Below, piece after piece: positions 1 to 12,760 of a stretch of 64,000 bases of DNA. A model generated the notes under the pieces. That model did no database searches and was not told where the DNA came from. It saw nothing but the letters and a program-made list of their open reading frames with translations. The stretch lies in the NCBI GenBank assembly GCA_965153355.1, contig OZ231126.1, forward strand, positions 24,800,001 through 24,864,000, given 5' to 3'. Each line of letters starts with the position of its first letter. Within the stretch, counting starts at the first letter, position 1. Both the position numbers and the translations under genes were made by a program. Source of the stretch: Flaccisagitta enflata (taxonomy: Eukaryota; Chaetognatha; Sagittoidea; Aphragmophora).

Positions 1-439
1 TTTTTACACAAAAAATTGGAGCTCAAGTGTTTTTTGAATCTTTTTAGGAATGGTTTTTACATTTTTAGAAGCAGAATGGCATTATTTTCTTATATCTAAT
101 TTGCCATGAAACACCCTGTATATGAGGATGAAAAACGTAACCGTACATGTGCATAAGTGTATGGCGGGGAATGTCAAAGGGCCATTGGCAACCAGTTTCA
201 AGTCCGACAGAGCTTCAAGCCCGACAGGCTTTCTCACTTGTTCTTTCTTTTAAAATCTTAGATAACATTCTTATCTAAGAAATAACGGCCTAATTTGCAA
301 GAAAAACACACATATTCTCTTATTCATCCCCTGAATATGCCCTTTCTTCTCCTGTTTTCTTGTCCTTTATTTTTTTCCCATTTTTTTCCCTTTTTTTCTA
401 CATAGGCTTGAGTCCGACAGGGGTGTAAGTCCGACATAC
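1..439. other. AT-rich stretch, no gene seen
   Basis: No convincing exon or repeat is visible. A short motif containing AGTCCGACAG recurs loosely near 200-230 and 407-435. The open frames here are short and A/T-run driven. Confidence 0.4.
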
Positions 440-461
440 AGGGACGTCGGCCGACGTCCCT
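440..461. repeat. 22-bp perfect palindrome
   Basis: The bases read identically on both strands around the centre CGGCCG, with arms AGGGACGT and ACGTCCCT. A further partial arm copy (TGACGTCCCT) follows at once. It could form a small cruciform or be the junction of an element. No function is assigned. Confidence 0.8.
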
Positions 462-479
462 GACGTCCCTCTCCGTACA

Positions 480-1385
480 TCCATGTACATGTGTGAGGAA
501 GTAAATCTGAAATTGCAAGTGTAAGTATGAGAGAGGCAAAAGTGCATATGTTATGATAAGAAATGTAAATATACTTGGATAAAAAAATGATATGCAAAAG
601 GGAATGTGTCAGGTTGAGACTTGAGAAAGATAGACCTGCAAAAGTGAGAGAGTAAAAGGCAAAACTGCAACTGTGTGAATGAGAAAGGTAGGTTTGTATG
701 GGTGGGAAAGTGAAAGAGAAAAAGTGCATGTGTGAGGATGAGAATGTGAAGGGCCGGGGGAAAGAGACAGAAGCCTAACCCCAGGACCAGGGGGGGTGTA
801 GAGAAAGTATCCATATACAATATATCTGCCTAAAAGCCCCCAAAAGAAGAAGGCAGAATCATAAATAAATGCCCTGTAATATAAATATATATAATAAAAT
901 GACACCAAGTGACCCATGACGGCATGACAGAATGCATGACATGGCAAGAGCCCAGAACAAGGTAAGAGACATGGTTATAAAGGCGAAAAATGGCAGGAGA
1001 GAATCATGACAACCAATGACAAGGCAGGGATCTATCACGAGCGTGTATCAGCAGCAACGGTGCCTCTCATTGGCTCTATCATCAGTCTGTGCTTCTCAGA
1101 GGGTCGAGGAAGGGAAAGCCGCGTAGAGAAGGGCAAGGGCAACCAGGAGCTGGGAAGCTGGCACAACAAATGAAAATGTAATTGCGAGGATGAGAAAGGT
1201 AGACCTGCGCGCAAAAAAGAAGACTTTCAAGAGAGAGAAAGTGAAAGATGGAATGCGATTGTGAGGAATAGGAAGGTAGACCTAGATGGGCCAATGTGGA
1301 TGTGTCAAGATGAGAAATGTGGACATACATGGGTAAGGAAGAGAAAGGCAAAAGTACATGTGCTAGGATCAGAGAGGTACTAACT
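480..1385. repeat. Degenerate minisatellite of ~45-50 bp units
   Basis: The phrase GAGGATGAGAAAGGTAGACC recurs with drift around 520-760 and 1165-1380, with intervening variants such as GAGAAAGTGAAAG. A relic of the same wording sits near 2685-2735. The intervening 780-1160 shows no gene. Open frames on the minus strand here are periodic and low in complexity, so I treat them as non-coding. Confidence 0.5.
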
Positions 1386-1721
1386 TGGGAAAAAAATCGC
1401 TTTAAATCTCCTGAAAAACTAAAAAAATCCTAGAAAAATTGGAGAGATAAAGGAAGCCCTTCAAATTTGCAAGCCATTTACGCAAATCGCATCTTGCTAT
1501 CTCAATGGGTTTAGAAGTTATCTTACTTTGAATGAAATTCTTTCTTTTGAATGTTTCATAATGTTCAAACTGCCATAACATGTTTGTTTCTTGATGAATT
1601 AACCAAAAATTGATGACCAAAATGTAGAATTTTTCAAGATGTATCTTTTCATTTTTTTGAAGAAACGAAATTGGTCCAGCCATTAAAAAGTTATGGTCAG
1701 TTGAAGATAAACAAGGCCGGA

Positions 1722-2452
1722 TAACAGGGTTTGCAAAAAGTTTTGCACAAACATATGAATACAGAAACAGCACTTTCAGGTGTCTTGAGAAAGTGAAATT
1801 TAGATCATAACCCCACAACTAGTTCTATCGCACAGTAGTATGGGCCGTTATTCACTTTTCCAATTGCTGTTCCCATTAGAAGGTATAAAAGTTGAAGCGG
1901 ACTGTCAGATTTTGCAAGAATTTTACCGGCTTAATTTGAAGAGATGGAATCTCCACTTAGTCATGTATTTTTTTCATGTGTTGTGTCTTCTGCTAATCAT
2001 TGTCATACAAAACATGTTACCTTGATGTCAGATAGTTATACCAACTGATGATTGGGTCAGGGGGATCAGAAGTGTCTTATAAAATAAAGAAAAACCAATG
2101 CCACTTGATCAAGAGAATAGTCAAAATCATGGCACATAAACTACATGTGACCATCATGATAATTCAATTTCCAGACCTCATCTATTGCCTAAAGCCAACA
2201 ATAATGGCTCATTAGTATTCTAAATTACCAAAATAAGATATTTGATTCATGTCATGATAATATTTGCCGTGCATTGTAATATTTTTGAATGTTTTATCAG
2301 AGTTGTGCAAAATTTTTTGCTCACCCTGTTACACGGCAATCCAGTCGCGGACAGTTGGGCAGGAGCTGTAATGCCGAAACTGCTCAAAAGTAAAAAATGT
2401 GACCTACCGACCGACGTGGCAAGGTGTAGAGTCCATGTCCGCGACTAAAACG
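1722..2452 (+). mobile_element. Hairpin-ended dispersed repeat, GGAC type, split by a MITE
   Basis: The 5' end AAGGCCGGATA (1722-1733) is separated by a MITE from its continuation CACGGCAATCCAGTCGCGGAC (from about 2332). The copy ends near 2449 with GTCCGCGACT. Joining across the MITE restores the consensus start seen in other copies. The subterminal GTCGCGGAC is the exact reverse complement of the terminal GTCCGCGAC. No coding capacity. Confidence 0.75.
1734..2329 (-). mobile_element. MITE with ACAGGG ends, copy 1
   Basis: Imperfect terminal inverted repeats begin ACAGGG and end CCCTGT, with inner segments such as TTTTGCACAA and TTGTGCAAAA. TA dinucleotides flank both sides (1732-1733 and 2330-2331), as expected for Tc1/mariner-type target duplication. 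About 596 bp and no transposase. Homologous copies lie at 4979-5584 and 50237-50799. It is inserted in another repeat, so it is younger than that copy. Confidence 0.85.
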
Positions 2453-3170
2453 AGAAGAAGTTTCTCATTGCTTCAAAAATCTTGAACACCCTTACTCCAG
2501 AATCTAGAGTCCAGATTAACTCAAGAAGCTCTAAAATCGCTATCTGGACAAATACAGACCATCCTCCACTCTAAAAGAGTTTATACAAATGTCAAATGAT
2601 TTGAAATTGACTGATATTGATTTTACTTGTTTATAGATGCATTTATGTTGTTAGGTGAACGATTCTTTTTTTTCCCAAGATAGTGAGAAAGTGAAAGATA
2701 AAATTGCTATTGTGTAGAAAAGCAGAATGTGAGAAAAACATGAGCCCGCGGAGTTTAAGTGTGTAAAATGTACCAAGGTAGGCTCACCCCTATGGATGTA
2801 TGGGAAGATTCTAAGTTCCACGCTACTGAAGTACTTCTAGGAAACTTCTTGGTCCACCGGCCGGTAGAGAGCTTCTTTAACTCAATCCTTCGCTTCGGAA
2901 CTGCAAGAGTAAGATGTTTATTATTTCTTCGCTGTAAAAGTTTGGAAAGGTTTACTCTCCCAACCATAGGTATATGGGAGAATATACTAACATTTACCCA
3001 TCAACAAACAAGGACAGGGACGCACGATGGCTCTATTATCAAATGCATAACCAAGAATCGGACCGCACGACGACGGTAGACCGACGGACGACTTGTAATG
3101 TAAAATAATGCTTGAGCCCATATTCAATTTTTAGATACAAATTGGAACTGGTTTGGGAACATTGCCTGTG
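2453..3170. other. No gene recognised
   Basis: Mixed AT-rich sequence. Open frames on both strands at 2755-3079 overlap each other and resemble nothing I know. There is no splice or start context that supports an exon. Confidence 0.35.
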
Positions 3171-3190
3171 TCACACCAGACATGACACTT

Positions 3191-3275
3191 TGTCTTTGTC
3201 TTTGTCTTTGTCTTTGTCTTTGTCTTTGTCTTTGATATTGTCTTTGTCTTTTGTCCTTAGTCTTTTGTCTTTGTC
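3191..3275 (+). repeat. (CTTTGT)n microsatellite
   Basis: Hexanucleotide CTTTGT tandem run, becoming irregular after about 3230. Confidence 0.85.
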
Positions 3276-3434
3276 TCTCTTTTACTGCTCCACTTCTTAG
3301 AATCGACTTTTTGCCCCCACTACAATGTCATACAATGACAATTTCCGCTTCGGTTTTGCCTCTTATTCTCTTCCACGGGAAACGACTCGCGATAACCGTA
3401 ACTACGTAGCGCGAGCCAACTCATTGTTTGCTCA

Positions 3435-3622
<188 letters not shown>

Positions 3623-3658
3623 TCTCAATTTCATTCATTCATTGATTCCGGTGTGTGC

Positions 3659-3660
<2 letters not shown>

Positions 3661-3729
<69 letters not shown>

Positions 3730-3806
3730 CTCTTGCCCATCGGCGATGATCAGAAGAAGTCGACGGCAGACGTGAAAGACAGAGTTCAGACAGACAGGAC
3801 AAACAC

Positions 3807-3889
<83 letters not shown>
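3661..3889 (+). repeat. Two (GA)n microsatellites
   Basis: GA runs at 3661-3726 and 3811-3889 are separated by about 85 bp of unique sequence. They oppose the CT run just upstream, so single strands could fold CT against GA. Confidence 0.95.
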
Positions 3890-3894
<5 letters not shown>

Positions 3895-4120
3895 ACGACG
3901 GATGCAGAGACGACAGAGACAGAGTCAGACTGATTAATGAATCCGAAGTAGAAATCGCCTCACCGCGCTTCACCGTTGGCGAGGTCGACCGAGGAGTAGG
4001 ACGAAGCTGAGCGACGCGGAGGAAGGGGAGAGAAAGAGGGTGGGAGAGGGTGAAGAGAGAAGTGAGGTACGGAGTGAAGAGAGGTAGAAGGGGGATGTAA
4101 GAGAAAAACAGGGTGAGAGA

Positions 4121-4340
<220 letters not shown>

Positions 4341-4978
4341 GGGGGGGGGTGAAAAAGTTGAGGTTTGAAAAAAGAGTAAAAGAGTACTGAAAGGGAGGAA
4401 GCAAGAAAGGAATATAACAAGGTCATTAGACCAACGTCGCGTGCGGCATAACTTCCAGAAGAAGAAGTACAGACAGAAAGACTGACAGACAGACAGTCAG
4501 AGAGACAGACAGACAGACCAACAGGCAGACCAACAAAGACTTTCTAAACGATCATGCAGGGTTATTCATCTCAAATGGCAAAAAGTATCAAGCTTTTATC
4601 CCCAAATGTATCTTCAGACAGTTATAAGACTTTTTTTACTCTATAGTACATCGTTTGACGGTTTTTGTGTCAAAATTCCTTGGTCTAGGTCAAGTAGTTG
4701 GGCCACAACATCAATTTGAAGTAAAATGAATATTCACAACTTGAGCTCAATTTACAATGAATTTGCAACAACCATTCTTGCTGTAATTGCAGTTATTTCT
4801 TGACCAATTAAGCATGAGCGTCAAATTTGCCTTGAACTAAAGAATAAATTGGAGATACAGTACAATGGGAGCAAGGACGACCTAGACTGGAGGGTAGATT
4901 TAATGTATCTTAATTTTATTTGATTTATAAAAAGATGGGTTCTGTGCTAATTGAAGGTTGCTTGATTGCTGGAATATA

Positions 4979-5584
4979 ACAGTATGAGCAAAAAATTTTG
5001 CACAAGTCTGATAAAGCATTGAAAAATACTGCAATGCAGGGCAAATATCGTCATGATAATAATCAATTACCTAATTTCAGTAATTTGGAATACTAATGTG
5101 CCAATACTGTTGGCTATGGTCCTTAAATGAGGTTCGGAAAATGAATAATTATGATGGTCACTTGTAGTCTATGTGCCATGACTTTGACTGTTCCTTTGAT
5201 CAAGTGGCATCAGTTTTTCTTCATTTTGTCAGAGAATTCTAATCCCCCTGACCCAATCATCAATTGGTCTGACTATCTGACAAAACGGTAACTTGTTTTG
5301 TACGACAATGACTAGCAGTGGATGCCTAGCAAGAGAAAAACACTTGACTAAGAAGAGTTTTGATCTTTCCAAATTTGGCCAGTAAAATTCGTGCAAAATC
5401 TGGTTGTGCTGTCCAACTTTGATGCCTTCTAATGGGAACAGCAATAGGGAAAGTGATTGACGGCCCATACTACTGTGCAATAGAACTTGTTTTGGGGTTA
5501 TGATCCAAATTTCATCTTTTCAAAGCACCTAGTAGTGATGTTTCTACACTCATATGTTTGTGCAAAATTTTTTGCACATGCTGT
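4979..5584 (+). mobile_element. MITE with ACAG ends, copy 2
   Basis: The left end ACAGTATGAGCAAAAAATTT and the right end TTTTTTGCACATGCTGT form the terminal inverted repeats. TA flanks lie at 4977-4978 and 5585-5586. About 606 bp, homologous along its length to 1734-2329 (opposite orientation) and 50237-50799. No transposase frame. Confidence 0.82.
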
Positions 5585-6507
5585 TATTTGCTTCCCTCAT
5601 CTTTCAACTTGTGACTTGATTTCATAAGGATTTAATTTTTCAATGTTCTAACCTAGCTTATCAAATTGAGCTGAAAATCTTTAAAGATTTAGAAAAAAAA
5701 TCAACTTAATTGGTCTATTTCAACAGGTTTTATGCCTGTTTTAAGCTTTGCCTAGATATCAATTTACATAACTATTCTGTTTAGAAAATAACTGTAAAAC
5801 CGGTAAAAATAGTCCGATTGAGCTGTTTCTTTTTTTGAATTATATAAAATTTTTAGCGAAATCTAATGGGCTAAGTCAAAACATTAAAAAATGAAGTCCT
5901 GATGAAGTAAAGTCACAAATTGAAGAATAAGAAAAGTCAACACATTCAAGCAATAGAGCAACATTTAATTAATATAGATTTCAATTCTTTTAGAAATCAA
6001 ATGAAATTAAGATACCTTAAATCTATCCTCCAGTCTGGGTTGACTTTGCTCCCATCGTACTGTAATAATTCTTTATTGCTTTTTTTAGACTGGCATCTGC
6101 AGCTTGAACTGTTTGAAAATAACTTTTGCCTAATGAATGATTTTGTTTTTTTGAATAAAGAGTTTTTTTGTGGATACTTGTCATTCTTCAAATTGATGCT
6201 GTGGCTAAACTATCTAACCCAGACCAATGAAATTTTACTACATACAGTATGATTTATCTCAATTGTAACATTTTATGATGGCATAACTCAAAAACTAATC
6301 AAGATAATCCAAATCTGAAAAAGTCTCTTGTAGGTATTGGTTTGGCATTTTATGATAATTGGTGTCCAGGATTTTTAAGAATATCTGATCCCCTAAACAA
6401 ACAATTAAACAAAACTCACGCCATACAAAACAAACCATTTTATCCTTTTGTGAAATCTTTTTTTGAGATTGCTTTTTTTGGTTTAAGCTTTTGATGTCAA
6501 ATAGGTC

Positions 6508-6850
6508 TCAAATACAGGGGTGTATATAACTGAGCGGCTTTTGATTTTATTCCCCCCCCCTGCCTTTGATTTTCTTCCCCGCGACGCGTCGCGTTGCGAT
6601 ACAAAATCTATGATTTTCTTCCCTACAAAGCAATAAAACAGTATATTATAGGTTTAAATGGTGTTGAAATGTGTTGTAGTAATCAAATTTTACCTTTTGG
6701 TACTACCATAAGTGTTGAATCTTCAAAAATTTTCTTTTTTCTTTTTTTCAAGTTTTTGATTTTTTTCCCCATCTCCAAACCTTTTGATTTTATTCCCCCC
6801 CCCGCCGGGGGGGGGGGGGAATGCTCAACTATATACAGGCCTGCTCGAAT
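6508..6850. repeat. Poly-C/poly-G bounded repeat
   Basis: The left part carries GTGTATATAACTGAGC and a C run, and the right part carries a C run, a G run and GCTCAACTATATACAGG. The ends are imperfect inverted copies. TTTTGATTTTATTCCCC recurs at both sides. A related copy lies at 53640-53890. The frame at 6594-6854 is not supported as a gene. Confidence 0.55.
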
Positions 6851-6915
6851 ATAAAGTTTATTGATGTGGTTCATGATAAAAGTGAGAAAAAATTGCACTT
6901 GATTACAATTTAAAA

Positions 6916-7154
6916 CAAGGCCGGATACATGGCTACCCCAGTTGCATGCGGGTGGGCAGGGACCGTATTTGAGGTCACTTGATCACTTGGGCAGGAGCAG
7001 TGAGGCCATAGACAGCAAAAACCAAAAAAAATTAAAGTGTGACAGACGGACCGACGGACAGACCGACGGACATACCGACGGATGGACCGACAGACGGACC
7101 AACGGACGGACCGACAAATTGGGGTGTAGAGTCGCGTAGCACGCGACTAAAAAA
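6916..7154 (+). mobile_element. Hairpin-ended dispersed repeat, GTGC type
   Basis: The start AAGGCCGGATACATGGCTAC leads to the GGGTGGGCAGGG box, a core of GACGGACCGACG-like tandem units, and the end GAGTCGCGTAGCACGCGACT followed by an A run. The terminal hairpin has a 7-bp stem (AGTCGCG/CGCGACT). Its 5' subterminal motif (GTTGCATGC) has drifted from the match seen in other copies. About 239 bp, non-coding. Confidence 0.8.
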
Positions 7155-7535
7155 GAAAGAGAAAAATAGCCTTTTTTGGTAAAATTTGCCATAAAGTCTC
7201 TTCTATGTAAAAAGTACTAAAATTTCGAAGAAAATCCTGAGAGATGGTTCTTCATAAAATGCTAAGTAATAACTTTTCATATATTTTTTTCAGAATCAAA
7301 TTATCTCATTAACTTCTTTAGCAATGCCGTCATGAAATGTTGCAGTCGAGCTCGATCATACTGTAAAACGTCAAACAATGTGCTTTTAGATAAAAGAAAT
7401 TCCAGACCTGACAGATTATTAATTTTGGCATAGGAGCTTGATACTTTTTGCCATTTGAGATGAATGACCGTGTAGAATAGTTGGTAACACCCTTAGAATA
7501 TTGAAAATAGGTACCTTTAAAACAATTTTGTGATG

Positions 7536-7844
7536 GATGGACTGACGGACCAATGGACTAACGGACCAACTGAAAAGTGGCTTACACAGAGTCACATACG
7601 CGTAGCAAGCGACTAAAAATGTAATGAAAAAATCAAAGAAAGAAGAGCGACAGTAAATAAGGCTATATATACACGGCTACCGAAGTCGCGTGCAGGTGGG
7701 CAGGGGCAATGATAAAAAAGGCTAATCAAGCACTTGGGCAGGAGCAGTGATGTAAAAAAAGCCCATAAACACCGAAAAAAGCAAAACAAGTGTTACAGAC
7801 TGACGGACAGAGTGGGTTATGGAGTCGCTGCACTAGACTAAAAA
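7536..7844 (+). mobile_element. Two further GTGC-type hairpin repeats (one partial)
   Basis: A 3' fragment at about 7536-7618 ends CGCGTAGCAAGCGACT. A second copy at about 7659-7844 starts AAGGCTATATATACACGGCT, carries CGCGTGCAGGTGGGCAGG and ends with a decayed hairpin (GTCGCTGCACTAGACT). Both are in the same orientation as 6916-7154. Confidence 0.65.
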
Positions 7845-9110
7845 GAGCAAATAACGTATGAAGGAAGTAACGGCTGAGGAACGGGCGAGACAGGAAATAA
7901 CAAGAAGGATAGATTAAAACAGAGAAGACCCAGACTAAAACATGGAGGAAGGGAGGAAAAAGGCATGTAGTGGAGAGCTGGTCATTCGAAGAGAGGAAGA
8001 GCAGGTCGAGACTGATGATGAGAGGAGATGAGGGAGAAGGAAGGGGAAAGTTAGAAGAAGTAGAGAGGACGAACGAAAAGTGGAGGAAGAGATCGTACTA
8101 TCTAAGAAAAAAGTTTGGCGACACTTCAGGTTGGCAGCATGTTTCCCCCCTCATATGCACAAAACTTGTGTATCTGATCGTTTTTAGTTATTTTTATATC
8201 TAAACTAACTAGAACAAAGGAGAAAAACAATCTTCAATCCAATTAAGGGACAGCGAGTTTGGTTTGTTTATTACAACTAAGAGGTGGTTGTGGTAATGAT
8301 AGTAGATTTTGGTCATTTTGGCTCTAAATTTGAGCTACTCCCCTTCCAAAATTTGACTAAAAATCCATGAGATTATAAAACTAGAGGTCAAGAGCTAACC
8401 AGTGGTGCAATCCGCATGTTTCTGTTATATTTTAGTAAAATTTGAGAGCATTTCAAAGATGGAAGGGTATAGGAATAAATAGATTCTAATTTTTTTGCCA
8501 TTTTTGAAAGTACATGAGCAACTTCAAACATATGTCATTTCTAAACGGTTTGACGCACAGAGACGAGATTGCGCTCAGATTGTAGATTTTTCGATGTAGA
8601 TTAAAATGCTCATAAATTTTGTTTACTTATCTCAACGGGAAGTTGAGCTATCTCTCATTAAAGGTGTCGCCAAACATATTTCCTAGGTAGTAAAAGGGAA
8701 AGCGGCCCAAGTACAGTATATGGTCAGCGGTACCCGTATCCTGGTTGAGTGGTTTGTTAGTAAAGTTGAGGGGAGAGCAGGACCTAACGTCACGAGGCTG
8801 AAGTCCCGAGGGGAACAAATCTAAGACTCAGTGGGGCTTAAATGGAAACGAGTGAGAAAAAATCCTCCATGGTAGTGACTTGTGTAAGAAGGTACATCGT
8901 GTAGTGGAGAGTTGATGTTGAGCCTCGTAAAAAAATTTCCTTTGAAACTTTTTTTGTAAAAATCACTGTGAAGTTCTAATTCTTTTGTATATTTGATACA
9001 AATCATAGGGATTTATGTTTTGTTTTGTTTTTTTATTGAAATTCTGATGCAGGATTCATATTCCTGGTAGAATTTCGAAATGTTTTTGTAAGTCTTCATG
9101 AGATGGTGAA
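7845..9110. other. No gene; purine-rich tract and weak inverted pair
   Basis: Purine-rich sequence runs 7855-8100. AAGTTTGGCGACACTT (about 8110) and AAAGGTGTCGCCAAAC (about 8660) are inverted, so a ~580 bp inverted-repeat element is possible. Fragments of the GGTCAGCGGTACCCGT box occur at about 8725-8745. Confidence 0.4.
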
Positions 9111-9260
9111 AGGGGCAGTGGCCCAAAAGGGACACATGACCTACGCTTTGGCTCATTGTGAATTATGAGGAGCATTTTGGCCTTTGCAGTCAAGATAAAG
9201 GTCTTTAATGTTTTGTTTGGATAGAAGTAGTTTATACATGAATTTGTTTGCTCTGCCTTA

Positions 9261-9670
9261 CTACATGAATTTTAAAAAAAGACGCACCTTTGTGTAAGTT
9301 GATAAAACATACATAAAACCTCATTTGAATATTTATCGGATTAGGTGATTTTGAAGATGTTCAAAAGATCTTTCATTCTATACCAATCCCAGGTCTGTAT
9401 CTCAAACGGTTTAAACGATACAGCCTGTCAAAATGATCAACCATTTTGCTAAATTGCCTCTTTTTCTGTGAGACTACAAAAGCAGATTTGGTAATGTTTT
9501 TATTCAGACTAATGCCATTATTAAACGAATAAAGATAAAACTACCAGATTGGCGCCAATGAAAGAATTTTTAAAGGGCATTCTAATGGTCTAAAACTTAA
9601 ATACGTTTCTTTGAGTTTTAATGGTTACATCAACCATTCAAAAGTGCGTCTTATTTTTAAATTCATGTAG
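9261..9670. mobile_element. MITE with CTACATGAATTT ends
   Basis: The left end CTACATGAATTTTAAAAAAA and the right end, which reads CTACATGAATTTAAAAATAA on the other strand, continue into GACGCAC(C/T)TTT as inverted repeats of about 40 bp with few differences. The interior is AT-rich with no open frame. About 410 bp. Confidence 0.75.
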
Positions 9671-9689
9671 CATATCATATTTTCATGCT

Positions 9690-10007
9690 ACAATTTGGCC
9701 CAAGAAGCTAGCGTTAGGGTCAGGCAGCTAGGATTTAAGCTCTTAGCCCAGGATTTTCGTCAGGAGGCTGTGATTTGGGCCTTAAGACTGGAATTTAGAC
9801 TAGGAATTTGGGCCGCTGCTAATGCAAGACTGAGCAATGAGCATGGTTTGATAGGTAGAAAATACAGGAGACGATCAATTGTAGGCTATGGAGTATAGTT
9901 TTGCAGGAGAGAAGGACTAGGAGAAAGGCGAAAGCATAGGAAAGACACTAGGAAGAAGATTATGAAAAAAAGCGGGGTGTAGAGTCGCGTAGCACGCGAC
10001 TAAAAAG
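9690..10007 (+). repeat. Decayed 20-bp minisatellite plus hairpin-repeat tail
   Basis: From 9700 to 9810, phrases such as TAGGATTTAAGCTC and GTGATTTGGGCC echo the 20-bp unit of the larger arrays at 13.97 and 31.7 kb. At about 9971-10007 a 3' end of the GTGC-type hairpin repeat occurs (GAGTCGCGTAGCACGCGACT). The short frame 9695-9898 is this array. Confidence 0.5.
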
Positions 10008-10159
10008 CATGCTGGTGCAGAATTCAATCTACAAAATTCAGGTCTATAATCATTTGTTGCACGTCCTGCGCACATGTATTAATAGACGCACATTTCCAGA
10101 CTCCCTCGGGACCATCGTCTGACACTTTCGTCTGGACTTCATTCAGACGCTCTTTCATG

Positions 10160-10268
10160 AGTAATGAGCGGGGCGAAGCGCGCACGACCAAGATGCGCGA
10201 TGAGCGGCCGGCAGCGCGCACCACCAAGATGCGCGATGAGCGGCCGGATGCGCGCACCACCAAGACTG
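10160..10268 (+). repeat. GC-rich ~33-36 bp tandem repeat
   Basis: Three partial units are built on GCGCGATGAGCGGCCGG followed by GCGCGCACCACCAAGAT. The block is strikingly GC-rich for this locus. Arg/Ala-rich frames on both strands follow from the repeat and lack gene context. Confidence 0.75.
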
Positions 10269-10457
10269 TCCGTTCCGGTCAGACGCCGGCGTGCGGGGCA
10301 CTCAGACGTTGAGAGCCTTTACGGAGGTCCCGTCAAAATCACTGATTGGGTGAGTGACTTTAATGAATGATTTACACTTTGATGGCAAAACAAATCCAAC
10401 GATGGTTCATTCGCGTTGGCTTCTACAACGAGAAACGATGGCCGTGACCGTCACAGA

Positions 10458-11061
<604 letters not shown>

Positions 11062-11396
11062 ACAGTGGACAAGACCTCTTGATTATGTTGCAGCGTGCAG
11101 CGCCGCTGCTCGGAAGGAAAGGGGGCATGTCAGAAGGTTTTGGAGGAAAAAGGAGAGAAGGTAAAGAAAGAAGAAGGAAAAGGAGAAAAAGAAAAGAAGG
11201 AAGAAAAAGAAAAAGAAAAAGAAATAAAGAGAAAAAGAAGAGTAGGAAAAAGATTACAAAAAGAAAAGAAGGCATTTTTTTTTATGAAATCATGGAATGG
11301 AAACTTTCAAAATTGCATTTTGAAAAAAAAAAAACAACATGATCCACAGGCCAACAGTCACGTGCTCTGTTTTACAATTACACACATAATCACATA

Positions 11397-11573
11397 CAGT
11401 TGAACCTTGCTCTAACGTACCTGCCACCAGCGGAATTCCGCCTAGAATAGATGCAAATTTATGGCTCCTTTAAGATATTTTTTTTGATTTCCTTTGTTTG
11501 CAATAACAAAAGTCCACTTATAACAGAAGAAAATTGTTAGTCCCTTGAAATCCGTTAGAGCGGGGTTCAACTG
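11397..11573. mobile_element. Pogo/Tigger-type MITE
   Basis: The left end CAGTTGAACCTTGCTCTAAC and the right end GTTAGAGCGGGGTTCAACTG are inverted, flanked by TA at 11395-11396 and 11574-11575. 177 bp. CAGT-starting ends with TA duplication are known for pogo/Tigger-like elements. A fragment of the same end occurs at about 56850-56876. Confidence 0.82.
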
Positions 11574-11579
11574 TATATA

Positions 11580-11727
11580 CAAATTCCTTCCTCCCCTCTT
11601 TCCTTCCTCCCTAGTCCCTACCTCATTTCATTCCTTCCTTCCTCCCTCCCGTCCTGCCATTGCTTCCTTCCTTCCTTCCTTCCTCCCTTCTTTCCTTCCT
11701 TCCTTCCTTCCTTCCTTCCTTCCTTCT
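11580..11727 (+). repeat. (CTTC)n microsatellite
   Basis: CTTC tetranucleotide array, irregular before 11660 and regular after. Confidence 0.9.
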
Positions 11728-11825
11728 ACCAACTGACCAAGAGATTAACAATAACAAATTTTACTTTAGAAACAACCTATTTAACCTTGAAATACCCAAA
11801 ACAGTCAAAAATTTGATAATCTGAC

Positions 11826-12760
11826 AAATGTATGGACTGGCAGATGGACGGACAGATGGACGGACTGACAGAGAAACATTTTGAGTCGCGTGCACGCGAC
11901 TACAAATGTATCAACGATCCAAGTACCATCAAACTCATTTAAGGAGAATCAATGATGAATTCCAGTGTGTTTTTGATAGCTGAAACCCCGTTTTATGGTA
12001 ACCCTTTGTTTGGTGTTAGTCAAGATGGTCTGTCGGAAGATCTTAAAATACAAATCCTGCTGCCCGGAAGAAAATCATAATCAAGAGGTCTGCAGTGAAC
12101 TTTTGTGATTTGATGATGTCGGTCCAACCATAAATTTTCTAGTCGCGTGCATGCAACTCTTTCCCCTGTTTTGTCCATCCGCAACTGGCTTTGTCCATAT
12201 GTACCTCTGTCCGTCCATCTATCCATCCGTCAGTTTGTCCATTCATCTGTCTGTCCGTCCATCTGTTTGTCCATTGGTCTGTTGGTTATGCACATGTCGA
12301 AAGTGGTTCAAAATGGAGAAATTTGATGTTTATGCAAATAATTTAATGTTTTTAGTCAGTTATTGAGTCGGAACGTGAACTTGTTTTCGTATGTTCAGAA
12401 TTGCTAAGTCACTCCTTTAGAGACGGCCTTTTGTTTTTATTGGCACATGTTGAAATGGTTTGCGGCCTCTGTTAACAAAACTTGGAACTAGCATACGAAT
12501 GGAAACATAAGTTGTCCTAATGATGAATCTCCCGCGAGTTTTGCAACTCATTAATATTATGATATCTGACATTACATCTTTCTTGGTCGCGTGCATTGTT
12601 GGTCCATCCATCCGTATAGCTGTCCGGCCGACCGGCTGTCCGTCCATCCGTCCATCCGTCCTTACGCCTATCTATCCATCCGTCTTTCTCTACGTCCATC
12701 TATCCATCCGTCCATCTATCCATCCGTCCGTCCGTCGGTCCGTCCGTCCAACCCCTTTTG
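11826..12760. mobile_element. Three partial hairpin-ended repeats
   Basis: Tail fragments occur at about 11826-11908 (plus, ending GTCGCGTGCACGCGACT), 12137-12292 (minus, starting TAGTCGCGTGCATGCAACTC) and 12582-12760 (minus, starting TGGTCGCGTGCATTG). Each is joined to GTCCATCCGTCC-type tandem core. Their 5' ends are missing or unrecognisable. Confidence 0.65.

Larger units (their letters stand above)
4556..7475. mobile_element. Nested diverged inverted-repeat element (foldback)
   Basis: The outer arms at about 4556-4660 and 7365-7475 are diverged inverted copies sharing CTCAAATGGCAAAAAGTATC. A second inverted pair lies inside at about 4670-4935 and 5985-6240, sharing CATCAATTTGAAG and the block around ATCTATCCTCCAGTCTGG in inverted form. 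A MITE, a poly-C-flanked repeat and a hairpin-ended repeat sit within. The 110-codon frame at 5920-6252 falls on an inverted arm and is probably not a gene. Whether the outer pair bounds one element is an inference. Confidence 0.45.

Noticed and set aside
5920-6252. 110-codon frame MKNKKSQHIQAI...
   Set aside because: It lies on one arm of an inverted repeat, is AT-run driven, and the inverted copy at 4670-4935 does not keep the frame.
6916-7154. tRNA-derived SINE as identity of the hairpin repeat
   Set aside because: I see no convincing A and B box, no poly(A) or microsatellite tail typical of a SINE, and the two ends are related by inverted motifs instead.
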